A stretch of DNA of 64,000 nucleotides. It comes from Opitutia bacterium. GTDB lineage: Bacteria > Verrucomicrobiota > Verrucomicrobiia > Opitutales > Opitutaceae. This document shows positions 33,547-41,861 of the stretch, one piece after another. A model generated the notes under the pieces. That model searched no databases and was not told the origin of the DNA. It worked only from the letters and a program-made list of their open reading frames with translations. A program made the position numbers and the translations under genes. Within the stretch, counting starts at the first letter, position 1. Every line of letters begins with the position of its first letter. The DNA lies in contig JACPIT010000005.1 in assembly GCA_016187945.1 (NCBI GenBank), forward strand, positions 124,001-188,000, in the 5' to 3' direction.

Positions 33547-34686
33547 GTGTCCCTTGAACCGCCCACGCCCGACGACGATCCGGTCGCGTCCACCGTCACT
33601 GCCGATCAAGTCGCCGCTCATGCCGCCGAGCCGCACGCGCACGGCCACCACGGCCCGACGCACACGCACTGCGAAAACTGCGGCACGAAACTCGCCGGTC
33701 CGTTCTGCCACGCGTGCGGCCAGCACGACTTCGAGTTTCACCGCTCGTTCGGGCATGTGTTCCTCGAGGCGCTCGAGAACTTCTTCCACTTCGATGCGAA
33801 ATTCTTTCGCAACATCGTCACGCTGCTCTTCCGCCCCGGCGCGCTCACTGCGGACTTCAACGGCGGCAAACGCGCGTCGCAGATGCCGCCGTTCCGTCTC
33901 TACCTGTTCGTCGGCGTCCTGTTTTTCTTCCTGAGTTTCCTCGGCAAAGAATCGGCATTTCTCGACGAGGAACGCGCCAAATTCACGGGCCAGCTCTCGC
34001 AGGATTCCATCGTCCGCGGCCTTGAGGACGCCGCGAACGAGCACCCGGCCGGCAGCCCCGAGCGCGAGCGCCTGCTCGCCGCCGCGCAACGCGCGCGAGA
34101 CGCCAAGACCCCGCGCGAAGCCGCCAAAGAGGTGCTGATGCCGAAGAAGCCCTCGCCCGCCGCCACACCCGCGGCAGGCAAGAAAGTCGCGAAGATGCCC
34201 GGCGGTTTTCAACTGAGCGTGACCGAGAAAAACGACACCGCGTTCGAGCGCTACATGAGCGAGTGCGGCAGCTACGCCTTCGAGCATCCGCACGAGCTGA
34301 AGGAGGCGTTCGTCCACTCGCTTCCGAAAATGCTGCTCGTGTGCCTGCCGTTCTTCGCGCTGTTCACGCGCGTGCTCTTCCGCAAGTCCGGCCAGGTTTA
34401 CCTGCAACACCTCGTGCTCGCGCTGCACTTCCACACGTTCATCTACCTGTTCCTGCTCGTGCGCGCCGGCTGGGTGGGCCTCGGCGCCTACGCCCACATC
34501 GGCGGCCTGATCGCGCTCGTCGCGGGCGCCTGGCTCGCGCTGTATCCGTTCCTGATGTTCCGCCGCCTTTTCGGCACGAATTGGTGGGGGACGATCTGGC
34601 GGACCGGCGCGCTCGCCGCGGCCTACGGCACCACCCTCTGCGCCGCGTTCGTCGGCACGCTGATGGTGATTTTTGCGACGCTCTGA
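33547..34686 (+). CDS. DUF3667 membrane protein with zinc ribbon
   Basis: 379 residues from GTG 33547 (GTG 33520 also in frame). A His-rich N-terminus (AEPHAHGHHGPTHTH) leads into the zinc ribbon CENCGTKLAGPFCHACGQHD. This is followed by the DUF3667 core SFGHVFLEALENFFHFDAKF and MPPFRLYLFVGVLFFFLSFL. Three more hydrophobic segments lie at the C-terminus (MLLVCLPFFALFTRVLF, HFHTFIYLFLLVRAG, AAAYGTTLCAAFVGTLMVIF). Inner-membrane protein of unknown function. A helical charged loop of about 120 residues separates the first and second membrane parts. Confidence 0.85.
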   Translation: MSLEPPTPDDDPVASTVTADQVAAHAAEPHAHGHHGPTHTHCENCGTKLAGPFCHACGQHDFEFHRSFGHVFLEALENFFHFDAKFFRNIVTLLFRPGALTADFNGGKRASQMPPFRLYLFVGVLFFFLSFLGKESAFLDEERAKFTGQLSQDSIVRGLEDAANEHPAGSPERERLLAAAQRARDAKTPREAAKEVLMPKKPSPAATPAAGKKVAKMPGGFQLSVTEKNDTAFERYMSECGSYAFEHPHELKEAFVHSLPKMLLVCLPFFALFTRVLFRKSGQVYLQHLVLALHFHTFIYLFLLVRAGWVGLGAYAHIGGLIALVAGAWLALYPFLMFRRLFGTNWWGTIWRTGALAAAYGTTLCAAFVGTLMVIFATL

Positions 34687-34770
34687 ACTCGCACGCCGCG
34701 CACGAACGCCGCGAGTTCGAGCTTTGCGTCTTTGGCGCTTCTTGTGGCCAACTCTTCCGCCTCCTCCCGG

Positions 34771-35802
34771 ATGAAAGCTCTCCGCCTCGTCGCTCCGCAC
34801 CGACCGCTCGAACTGCACGAAGTCCCCACGCCCGCGCCCGGCCCCGACGACGTGCTCATCCGCGTGCACGCCGCCGGCATCTGCCACTCCGATGCGCACT
34901 ATCGCAACGGCGTCGCGCAATTCGACCGCCTGCCGCTCACGCTCGGCCACGAAGTCGCCGGCACCGTCGCTGCGCTCGGCGCGCGCGTCCGCTCGCTCGC
35001 GTGCGGCCAGCGCGTCTGCGTGCACTACCTCGCGACCTGCGGCACGTGCGCGTGGTGCGCCGGCGGTCACGAGCAATTTTGCGGCACCGGCCAGATGATC
35101 GGTCGCCACCGCGACGGCGGCATGGCGGAGTTCATCGTCATGCCGGCCGCGAGCGTGTTTCCGTTGCCCGACGAAATCTCCTTCGCGCACGGCGCCGTGA
35201 TGATGTGCTCCTCCGCCACCGCGCTGCACGCCCTGCGCAAGGCCCGCCTCGCTCCCGGCGAGACCGTCGCGGTGTTCGGCATCGGCGGACTCGGCGCGTC
35301 GGCCGTGCAACTCGCCCGCGCGCTCGGAGCCGGGCGCGTTTTCGCCGTCGACATCAACGCCGAAAAACTCGCTCTCGCCGAGCGCTTCGGCGCCACGCCG
35401 GTGAACGCCCGCGCCACCGACCCGGTCGGCGAGATCCGCCGCGCCACCGGCGGTCGCGGCGCGGATGTCGCCCTCGAACTGATCGGCCTGCCGCAAACGA
35501 TGCAGCAATCCGTCCGCGTGCTGAACAAAATGGGCCGTGCCGCGCTCGCCGGCCTCACGCGCCAGCCGCTCGCGGTCGATCCGTATTACGAGGTGATCAA
35601 TCAGGAGGCGGAAATCATCGGCGTGTCCGATCACCTCGCGACGGAGATTCCCGAGTTGCTCCGCTTCGCCGCCGACGGCCGCCTGCAACTCGCTCCGATC
35701 GTCACGCGCACCGTCCCGCTCGACGCCGCCGCGATCAACGGCGTCCTCGACGACCTCGACCGCTTCGGCGGCGCCGCGCGGACGGTAGTGGAGATTGCAT
35801 AA
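34771..35802 (+). CDS. Zinc-dependent alcohol dehydrogenase (MDR superfamily)
   Basis: 343 residues from ATG 34771. Catalytic zinc ligands are in HAAGICHSDAHYR (Cys) and TLGHEVAG (His-Glu). The structural zinc lobe has four cysteines (CGTCAWCAGGHEQFC). The Rossmann motif is VAVFGIGGLGASAVQLARAL with an acidic residue in VFAVDINAEK, indicating NAD+ preference. The family oxidises alcohols or reduces aldehydes in the cytoplasm. The actual substrate cannot be read from sequence. It lies 84 bases after DUF3667 and 68 before the glucanotransferase; no obvious pathway link. Confidence 0.88.
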   Translation: MKALRLVAPHRPLELHEVPTPAPGPDDVLIRVHAAGICHSDAHYRNGVAQFDRLPLTLGHEVAGTVAALGARVRSLACGQRVCVHYLATCGTCAWCAGGHEQFCGTGQMIGRHRDGGMAEFIVMPAASVFPLPDEISFAHGAVMMCSSATALHALRKARLAPGETVAVFGIGGLGASAVQLARALGAGRVFAVDINAEKLALAERFGATPVNARATDPVGEIRRATGGRGADVALELIGLPQTMQQSVRVLNKMGRAALAGLTRQPLAVDPYYEVINQEAEIIGVSDHLATEIPELLRFAADGRLQLAPIVTRTVPLDAAAINGVLDDLDRFGGAARTVVEIA

Positions 35803-35870
35803 CGCAGCGTGCGCCACCTTTCCCTGATTTGACCGCCACCCGCACGCCGCTACGCTGCCCGTTCTCTCGC

Positions 35871-37463
35871 GTGAAAAAATCCTCCGCCCGCTCCGCCACG
35901 AAGTCCGTCTCGCCCGCGTCTGCCGCCGCCGGCAACGCCGCCGCTCCGCTCCCGTTGTTCAACTGGCTCCGCACGCGCGGCGCCGGCGTGCTCCTGCACC
36001 CAACCGCGCTGCCGGGCGAGCAAGGCGTCGGCGTCTTCGACGCGCACGCGCTGCGCTTCCTCGATTTTCTCCAGCAAGCCGGCGTGAAATACTGGCAACT
36101 CTGCCCGCTCGGGCCGACCGGCTACGGCGACTCGCCCTACGCCTGCTTCTCCGCCTTCGCCGGCAATCCGCACCTCGTCGACCTCGCCGCGCTCGTGCCG
36201 CACGACCTGCTCGACGAGTCCGACCTCACGCCGTTGCGCGCGCTGCCGACCGATCGCGTGGACTTCGGCGCGCTGCACCACGTGAAGCACCCGCTGCTCG
36301 CGCGCGCCTACCGGAATTTCAAAGAGCGCGAAGTCGCCGCGCCCTATGGCGAGTTCGAGGTATTCAAGCACCGCCACGCCTCGTGGCTGATGCCATTCGC
36401 GTATTTCACGGCGCTGAAGGATCACTTCAACGGCGCTTCGTGGACCGAGTGGCCCGCCGAGCTGCGCGATTTCGCCTCCGCACAAAAATCCGGTCTGCGC
36501 GAGCTGCTCGAGGAACCGATCGAGCGCTGTTGCTTCGCCCAATATCTCTTCTTCGGCCAGTGGCACCTCATCCGCACCGAGGCGCGCGCGCGCGGCATCG
36601 AGATCGTCGGCGATCTGCCGATCTTCGTCGCGCTCGATTCGTCCGACGCGTGGGCGAATCCCGACCTCTTCGAACTCGATCCGCAGACGAAGCGCCCCGT
36701 GGCGGTCGCCGGCGTGCCGCCGGATTATTTTTCCGCCGACGGACAACTCTGGGGCAACCCGCTCTACCGCTGGGACGCGCACCGCGCGGAAAATTACCGC
36801 TGGTGGATCGAGCGCATGCGCGCGGCGTTCGAACTCTACGACATCGTCCGCATCGACCATTTCCGCGGCTTCGACACCTACTGGCGCATCCCGCTGCCCG
36901 CGACGAACGCGCGTGTCGGCGAATGGCTCCACGGTCCCGGGCTCGATCTCTTCCGCGCGTTTCAGAGGGAATTTCCCGACGCGCGCATCATCGCCGAGGA
37001 TCTCGGCGACCTCACGCCGAGCGTGCGCGAGCTGCTCGCGCAGACCGGCCTGCCCGGCATGCTCGTGCTGCAATTCGCCTTCGGCGGCGACGCGACCAAC
37101 AGCTACCTGCCGCACAACGCGACGCCGAACAGTGTCATCTATCCCGGCACGCACGACAACGACACCACGCTCGGCTGGTATCGCACCGCGAGCGAGCACG
37201 AGCGCGACTACGTGCGGCGCTACTTCCGCGTCTCCGGCAGCGAAGTCGGCTGGGATTTTCTCCGCGCCGCCTACGCGAGCGCGTCGCGCCTCGCGGTGAT
37301 TCCGCTGCAGGATATTTTTTCGCTCGGCAGCGAAGCGCGCTTCAACACGCCGGGCAAACCCGAGGGCAACTGGCAGTGGCGCTATCGTGCGAACGAACTC
37401 GAAAAAATTTTCGGCGGCACCGCGAACTACCTGCGCGACCTCGCGCAGCTCTACGGCCGCTGA
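35871..37463 (+). CDS. malQ: 4-alpha-glucanotransferase (GH77, amylomaltase)
   Basis: 530 residues from GTG 35871, with a short basic leader before NWLRTRGAGVLLHPTALPGE. Catalytic residues of GH77 are all present: Asp329 in RIDHFRG (nucleophile), Glu376 in IIAEDLGDL (acid/base) and Asp429 in GTHDNDTT (stabiliser). The 250s-type loop is VAGVPPDYFSADGQLWGN. The enzyme transfers glucan segments between maltodextrins in glycogen or maltose metabolism. Length fits the short bacterial amylomaltases. A GC stem-loop follows the stop. Confidence 0.95.
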   Translation: MKKSSARSATKSVSPASAAAGNAAAPLPLFNWLRTRGAGVLLHPTALPGEQGVGVFDAHALRFLDFLQQAGVKYWQLCPLGPTGYGDSPYACFSAFAGNPHLVDLAALVPHDLLDESDLTPLRALPTDRVDFGALHHVKHPLLARAYRNFKEREVAAPYGEFEVFKHRHASWLMPFAYFTALKDHFNGASWTEWPAELRDFASAQKSGLRELLEEPIERCCFAQYLFFGQWHLIRTEARARGIEIVGDLPIFVALDSSDAWANPDLFELDPQTKRPVAVAGVPPDYFSADGQLWGNPLYRWDAHRAENYRWWIERMRAAFELYDIVRIDHFRGFDTYWRIPLPATNARVGEWLHGPGLDLFRAFQREFPDARIIAEDLGDLTPSVRELLAQTGLPGMLVLQFAFGGDATNSYLPHNATPNSVIYPGTHDNDTTLGWYRTASEHERDYVRRYFRVSGSEVGWDFLRAAYASASRLAVIPLQDIFSLGSEARFNTPGKPEGNWQWRYRANELEKIFGGTANYLRDLAQLYGR

Positions 37464-37469
37464 AAATTT

Positions 37470-37492
37470 CCGCGCCGAAAAATTCGGCGCGG
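37470..37492 (+). terminator. Stem-loop after malQ
   Basis: CCGCGCCGAA (37470-37479), loop AAA, TTCGGCGCGG (37483-37492): a perfect 10-base stem seven bases after the stop. No T-run follows, so it is an imperfect terminator or mRNA-stabilising hairpin. Two more small hairpins follow (CACGGAA-GATT-TTCCGTG at 37510-37527; ACGCG-AAG-CGCGT at 37532-37544). Confidence 0.55.
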
Positions 37493-37559
37493 TGGCGTGC
37501 CGCGCGTCACACGGAAGATTTTCCGTGCATTACGCGAAGCGCGTGCTTAGAAATTTTGC

Positions 37560-37619
37560 ATGGCAAAGAAAAAAGCGGCCCCAAAAAAGGCCAAGAAAGC
37601 CGGCAAGAAGAAGAAGTAA
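37560..37619 (+). CDS. Lysine-rich micro-protein, 19 residues
   Basis: ATG 37560 to TAA 37617-37619 encodes a 19-residue peptide of Lys, Ala, Gly and Pro (begins MAKKKAAPKK; 11 lysines). Codons use AAG and AAA freely, in contrast to the surrounding GC-rich, non-coding DNA. It is followed at once by a strong terminator and preceded by a row of small hairpins. It resembles the basic tails of bacterial histone H1-like proteins and could bind DNA or RNA. There is no good Shine-Dalgarno sequence. A small-RNA role for the transcript is an alternative. Confidence 0.6.
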   Translation: MAKKKAAPKKAKKAGKKKK

Positions 37620-37647
37620 CTCCGGTTACTTCTCTTCTACCCCAAGC

Positions 37648-37679
37648 CGCCGGCTCCTCGGAGCCGGCGTTTTGTTTTT
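37648..37679 (+). terminator. Strong rho-independent terminator after the micro-ORF
   Basis: Perfect 10-base GC stem CGCCGGCTCC (37648-37657), 2-base loop TC, GGAGCCGGCG (37660-37669), then TTTTGTTTTT. It ends the transcript containing the lysine-rich micro-ORF 29 bases after its stop. Confidence 0.9.
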
Positions 37680-37805
37680 GGCCCACCGGAGAAACGGCGC
37701 CGCAAATTGCAGCGCCGAACGGTCGAACGAACGAAGCGATTTCAGTCGCCGCAGCCGGCGCCAGGCGGCTGTCGTTCACCGGAGCGCAAAACCGCACCGC
37801 CTCGT

Positions 37806-37908
37806 AACGGCGATATAATATCGCCGCTCCGCGATCGCCATCGGCTCAGTTTCCGCTCCCGCATTCTGTCGGGGGCGCAGTCTGTAGGGGCGCAGTCTTG
37901 CTGCGCCC
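37806..37908. repeat. Two small hairpin repeats
   Basis: CGGCGATA-TAA-TATCGCCG (37808-37826 region) matches the hairpin at 27181. GTAGGGGCGCAGTCTTGCTG then CGCCC (37884-37908) is a GTAG-headed REP-like hairpin, with a second partial copy of GGGGCGCAGTCTG just before it. Apart from these and the micro-ORF no gene is seen in 37464-38053. Confidence 0.55.
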
Positions 37909-38053
37909 TCCGCACCTCACACACCGCTCCGATCGGAACTGGCCGCCCTCCGCCAGGTAGGTTGCGCGCTTGCCCGCAACTCACTCGCTCGACGCTCTGC
38001 GCCATGCCGCGCAAGCGTGCCACCCACGAGTCCTCGGGCATTGTTCCTCGACG

Positions 38054-38956
38054 TTACTTGATCTGCTCCGGCCGGAATTTTCGCCAGTAGCGCGCGAGAC
38101 CGGCGACGCTCATCGCCGCCGGATCGGCTTGCTCGTAGGTGTCGAGCAACTCGTCACTCAAGCCTGCCATCTTCAGCTCGGCGCGCACGCGTTGCTCGAA
38201 CAGCGGCACGATTTTTTCCTCGGGCATGCCGATCTTCAGCTCCTCGGCGATCCACTCCGCCCAGTCGAGCAGGCGCTCCACGAGCTCGTTGAGCCGCTTC
38301 GCCGGATCGTCGATCTCGCCGAAATGCGTCAGGAACACGCGCGCCGGCTGCAGTTTCATGATCCGCTGCAGCGAGCCAAGCCAATGCTCGATGTGGATAT
38401 CGGGCGGCGGACACGGGGGCAGACAGGGACCGCCGTCGATCACGACGCCCATCACGTCACCGGCAAATAGCGTCCGCTCGCGCTCGAGCCACCAAGCGTG
38501 GTGGTGCTGCGCGTGACCAGGCGTGTCGAGCGCGGTGAAAATCGTGCCGCCGGCCTCGACGGTTTCGTTGTCCTGCACGACACGGAGCCGGTCTGGGCGC
38601 ACGGCGCGCATGTCACCCCAGAGCGGCGCCATCTGATCGCCGAAAATTTTCGTCGCGCTCGCGAGCAGCTTGCTCGGGTCAGCGAGATGTGGCGCGCCGC
38701 GCGGATGCACGCAGACCGTCGCGCCGAACTCCTCCGCCCAACGCCACGCCGCGCCCGCATGATCGAAATGGATGTGCGTCACGAAGACGTGCGTGACGTT
38801 CTCGGGTCGCAAGCCGGCGTGCCGCAGACCGGCGACCGTGGTATTGAAGATCGACTCCGGTCCGCAATCCACGAGCGCGAGCTGCGCGTCGCCCACGACG
38901 CCGGTGCCGATGACCTTCGGCCGGCCGAGGTGGAGACCGTCGATGAAGCGGATCAT
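38054..38956 (-). CDS. MBL-fold metallo-hydrolase (glyoxalase II-like superfamily)
   Basis: 300 residues, no signal peptide. Zinc ligands: FVTHIHFDHAGA (HxHxDH), TPGHAQHHHAWW (His), LFAGDVMG (bridging Asp) and FLTHFGEIDD (final His). The C-terminal helical extension (from about residue 215) is typical of a subfamily often found with thiol or lactone substrates. Cytoplasmic; natural substrate unknown. It is downstream of yebC on the same strand, 97 bases apart with a hairpin repeat between. Confidence 0.88.
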   Translation of the reverse strand: MIRFIDGLHLGRPKVIGTGVVGDAQLALVDCGPESIFNTTVAGLRHAGLRPENVTHVFVTHIHFDHAGAAWRWAEEFGATVCVHPRGAPHLADPSKLLASATKIFGDQMAPLWGDMRAVRPDRLRVVQDNETVEAGGTIFTALDTPGHAQHHHAWWLERERTLFAGDVMGVVIDGGPCLPPCPPPDIHIEHWLGSLQRIMKLQPARVFLTHFGEIDDPAKRLNELVERLLDWAEWIAEELKIGMPEEKIVPLFEQRVRAELKMAGLSDELLDTYEQADPAAMSVAGLARYWRKFRPEQIK

Positions 38957-38970
38957 GTCAGGTTGAATCG

Positions 38971-39039
38971 GTGGAGGGTCCGCGTCCTCGCGGACCGGCG
39001 CTCGATCTCAAAGCGGCCCGCGGGGACGCGGGCCCTCCC
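38971..39039. repeat. Hairpin pair (GGAGGGTCCGCG family), 69 bp
   Basis: Left GTGGAGGGTCCGCGTCCTCG then CGGACC; right, inverted, GCGGGGACGCGGGCCCTCCC. Both arms form the same palindrome CCGCG-TCCTCG-CGG with differing bases, like a BIME. It sits between yebC and the MBL hydrolase. Confidence 0.65.
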
Positions 39040-39053
39040 GTGGACGCTCCCGC

Positions 39054-39785
39054 TCACTTCACCGCGGCCCAGACGCGCTGCACGTCGTCGTGGTCTTCGA
39101 GTTCCTGCAAAAACTCGCCGACTTCGGCGCGTTGCGCGTCGTTCAACTCCGGGAATTGCTTCGCGACGTAGCCAATTTCCGCCGTGATGACGCTCCAGCC
39201 GTTGGCCTTCAGCCAGGTGGCGACGGCGTGCACCGCGGTGCGGTCGCAGAGGAAACGCGCGCCGGTGGCGCCTTCGGGGATGTCGTCGTTCTCCGCGTGC
39301 GAGAGCGGCGCAAAATCGTTCGCGCCCGCCTCGATCGCGGCGGCTTCGAGATCGGCGCCTGCGGTGGCGGTGTGCGCCTCGACGATGCCGGTGTGATCGA
39401 AGAGAAACTTGTTGGAGCCCGCCGTGCCGAGCACGCCCTTCTTGAAGAGCACGCGGATTTCCGGCGCGGTGCGCTGCGTGTTGTCGGTCATGCACTCGAC
39501 GATCACCGGCACCTTGTGCGGCGCGTAGCCCTCGAAGGCGACGTGGTCGAGGTTGATTTTTTCGCCGCCCGTGCCGGCGCCCTTCGCGATGGCGCGCTCG
39601 ATCACGTCGCGGGTCACGCTCGCCTTCTTGGCCTTTTCCACCGCGGCGAAAAGCCGGGCGTTGGCGGTCACGTCGCCGCCGCCGAGTTTGGCGGCCACGG
39701 TGATTTCCTTCACCAGTTTGCCGACCACTTGGCCTTTCTTGAGGTTAACGATCGCGCGTTTCGCGTGCAGCCATTGGCGTCCCAT
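39054..39785 (-). CDS. yebC: YebC/PmpR family regulator
   Basis: 243 residues from ATG 39785; the start MGRQWLHAKRAIVNLKKGQ is the usual YebC N-terminus (MAGHSKWxNIKH variant). Conserved segments follow: VTRDVIERAIAKGAGTGGEK, EGYAPHKVPVIVECMTDN, GVLGTAGSNKFLFDHTG and SVITAEIGYVAKQFPEL. Proteins of this family bind DNA as regulators, and recent work links YebC-type proteins to translation at ribosomes. Length and motifs are normal; the first residues differ from the common MAGHSKW. Confidence 0.93.
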   Translation of the reverse strand: MGRQWLHAKRAIVNLKKGQVVGKLVKEITVAAKLGGGDVTANARLFAAVEKAKKASVTRDVIERAIAKGAGTGGEKINLDHVAFEGYAPHKVPVIVECMTDNTQRTAPEIRVLFKKGVLGTAGSNKFLFDHTGIVEAHTATAGADLEAAAIEAGANDFAPLSHAENDDIPEGATGARFLCDRTAVHAVATWLKANGWSVITAEIGYVAKQFPELNDAQRAEVGEFLQELEDHDDVQRVWAAVK

Positions 39786-39973
39786 AAGAGCGCGAACCGT
39801 AGGCACCCGCCCCCGCCGCCCGCAACGCCAGAATCGTCGCCGGCCGCCCATTTTGACGCGGCCGGCATTCGCTGGTTCGGGCGTGGGGGCGAACGGTGAA
39901 GTCGTGGCAGCGTCCACCGCCGGAACCTCGGGGGTTGCGAACCTGCACCGGAAATGCGTGTCTCCCCGCGTCC

Positions 39974-40402
39974 ATGAAAGCTCTCGCCTGGCTCCTCCTC
40001 GGGTTCGTCGCGCTCGCGACCGGCTGCGGCTCGCTCACGACCGCCGGCCGCGTGGACCTCGGCAAACACCGCCGCGTCTGGGTCGAGCAGCGCCTCAACG
40101 ACAACCTCGGCGTCGGCCGCAAACTCGCCGCTGAACTGAACGCGCTCGGCTACACCGCCGACGTCGGTCACTTGACGATGATGCCGGAGAACACCGAGCT
40201 GATCGTCACCTACGACACGCGCGAGGAGTGGGATTTCCGCGCGTATCTGATCGAACTCAACGTCTCGGTGCGCCCCGTCAAGGACTACAACATCATCCTC
40301 TCGACCGCGCGCTACTTTCACCCCGGCGTGACGAAGAAATCGTCCGACGCGATGATCCACGAACTCGCGGTGAAACTCTTTCCGCCCTGCCACGCGAAGT
40401 GA
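39974..40402 (+). CDS. Small lipoprotein of unknown function
   Basis: 142 residues from ATG 39974. Lipoprotein signal MKALAWLLLGFVALATGCGS with the lipobox ATGC (Cys at 18). The mature part is a small alpha/beta domain (VWVEQRLNDNLGVGRKLAAE, MMPENTELIVTYDTREEWDF) of the type found in outer-membrane-associated lipoproteins with a Rossmann-like half. No recognised family. It is divergent from yebC (188-base gap) and 157 bases ahead of tag. Confidence 0.75.
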   Translation: MKALAWLLLGFVALATGCGSLTTAGRVDLGKHRRVWVEQRLNDNLGVGRKLAAELNALGYTADVGHLTMMPENTELIVTYDTREEWDFRAYLIELNVSVRPVKDYNIILSTARYFHPGVTKKSSDAMIHELAVKLFPPCHAK

Positions 40403-40447
40403 GCGCGGCGCGGCGGAGAGCGCTCAACAGCCTCGTCACCTCGGCTG

Positions 40448-40498
40448 CTACGTCATCTCCGCTGCTACGTCATCCGGGCCGCTACGTCATCTCGGCTG
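40448..40498. repeat. 17-bp tandem repeat, three copies
   Basis: CTACGTCATC starts at 40448, 40465 and 40482, giving an exact 17-base period (GCTGCTACGTCATCTCC type). The repeats lie 62-112 bases before the tag ATG and could be a regulatory region with spaced binding sites or slippage-prone DNA. Confidence 0.7.
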
Positions 40499-40559
40499 CG
40501 GCATCGCGCTTCGCTGCTGACATAATGCTGTCGCGCCGCTGCGCTACCTTCCGCGCCCG

Positions 40560-41129
40560 ATGAAAAACCGCTGCTCCTGGGCCGAAGCCGAAGTCCACCA
40601 CCACTACCACGACACCGAGTGGGGCGTGCCCTCGCACGACGACCGCCACCTCTTCGAGATGCTCATCCTCGAAGGCGCGCAAGCCGGCCTGAGTTGGACG
40701 ACGATCCTGCAAAAACGCGAAAACTACCGCCGCGCCTTCGCGAACTTCGACGCGGAGAAAGTCGCGCGCTTCGACGCCCGCAAGCAAACCGCGCTGCTCG
40801 CCGACCCCGGCATCGTCCGCAACCGCCTCAAAGTCGCCTCCGCCACGCTCAATGCCCGCGCGTTTCTCGCCGTGCAGGAGGAGTTCGGCTCGTTCGACCG
40901 CTACATCTGGACCTTCGTCGGCGGCTCGCCACTCCAGCCGAAACTGAAAACGCGCGACCAGATTCCCGCCACCACGCCCGTCTCCGATGCGATGAGCCGC
41001 GACCTCCTGAAGCGCGGTTTCAAATTCGTCGGCTCGACGATCTGCTACGCGTTCATGCAGGCGACCGGCATGACCAACGACCACCTCGTCACCTGCCCGT
41101 GCCACCGCGAGTGCGCGCGGCTGGCTTGA
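40560..41129 (+). CDS. tag: DNA-3-methyladenine glycosylase I
   Basis: 189 residues. Family motifs: CSWAEAEVHHHYHDTEWGVP at the start, LFEMLILEGAQAGLSWTTIL, the zinc ligands His/Cys near the end (TNDHLVTCPCHREC) and KRGFKFVGSTICYAFMQATG. The enzyme removes 3-methyladenine from alkylated DNA in base-excision repair. Full length; ATG preceded by no clear ribosome-binding site. Confidence 0.95.
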   Translation: MKNRCSWAEAEVHHHYHDTEWGVPSHDDRHLFEMLILEGAQAGLSWTTILQKRENYRRAFANFDAEKVARFDARKQTALLADPGIVRNRLKVASATLNARAFLAVQEEFGSFDRYIWTFVGGSPLQPKLKTRDQIPATTPVSDAMSRDLLKRGFKFVGSTICYAFMQATGMTNDHLVTCPCHRECARLA

Positions 41130-41300
41130 TCCTAAATTCCGACGAAGATTAACCACTGATGAACACTCATGCACACTGATGAATGAGAAGGCCGAGAAGC
41201 GCGGCGTGCGGTGGGTCACTGCCAGGTGGGCGATCGCGGTGGTCTGCTTCGATGAGCGCTCATCAGTGAAAATCAGTGGTTCAACTGCGCTTTCCAGGTT
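41129..41300. mobile_element. MITE-like element A, copy 2 (172 bp)
   Basis: Second copy of the element at 12636-12814. Same ends: ATCCTAAATTCCG ... TTAACCACTGATGAACACTC at the left, CATCAGTGAAAATCAGTGGT ... CTTTCCAGGTT at the right. It begins directly at the tag stop codon and ends two bases before a small membrane-protein gene, so it fills the whole gap. Confidence 0.7.
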
Positions 41301-41302
41301 GA

Positions 41303-41458
41303 TCAGCGCCGCCCCGCGCCCGTGCGCGAGCGTTCGATCAGCGCCAGCGCGCCCGCCACGAGCGCCAGCGCGCCGAGCACCCACACCGGCAGGCTGAGGC
41401 CGAGCAGAGCGTTCAGGCCGAACACGAGCAGGAAGACCGCGAGAGCGAGGTTCGCCAT
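41303..41458 (-). CDS. Small membrane protein, 51 residues
   Basis: ATG 41458 to TGA at 41305-41303. Sequence is two hydrophobic helices with a Pro turn: MANLALAVFLLVFGLNALLG, then LSLPVWVLGALALVAGALAL, and a basic tail (IERSRTGAGRR). The tight hydrophobic pattern with positively charged end supports a real inner-membrane peptide. Function unknown. It ends against the MITE-like element. Confidence 0.7.
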   Translation of the reverse strand: MANLALAVFLLVFGLNALLGLSLPVWVLGALALVAGALALIERSRTGAGRR

Positions 41459-41575
41459 GGCGAGGAGAGGTTGCGCGCAGTTTAGCCCCGCGCCCGCCGC
41501 GCGTCTCGCGAAGCAAACCCGGCCGCACGCTACGGGGAAAAACCGGAGGCGCGCACGCGCGCTCCCCTTCCTCTC

Positions 41576-41653
41576 CTGGAGGCGGGGCCATCAGCCCCGC
41601 GAGGCGACCGCTTCGACCCCGAAAACCCGCGGGGCTGATGGCCCCGCCTCCAG
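41576..41653. repeat. Hairpin pair with 26-bp perfect inverted arms (GGGGCCATCAGCCCC), 78 bp
   Basis: The left arm (41576-41601, starts CTGGAGGCGGGGCCATCAGC) and right arm (41628-41653) are exact reverse complements. Each arm alone also folds as GGGGC-CATCA-GCCCC. The remainder of 41459-41861 holds no gene, only a TAGCTGACGTGGCGACCGAC-type short palindrome near 41678-41715. Confidence 0.75.
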
Positions 41654-41861
41654 TTTCAATTTCGTCAAAGCCGCCGACGTAGCTGACGTGGCGACCGACG
41701 TCAGTCGGCTGACGCCCCGCGCGATTCTCAGCCGTCGCCACCGCGCGCACGGTTCGCCCGGCGGGAGGCGGCCAGTTTCAGGCCCGCTAATATCCGGCCG
41801 CGAAACGCCGCGCGCGCTAATCGGCCGACGGTCGCGCGCCGATGAAGAGGATGACCCCGCC

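Noticed and set aside
41179-41397. Plus-strand frame over MITE copy A2 and the small membrane gene
   Set aside because: Covers a mobile element and is antisense to a convincing two-helix gene.
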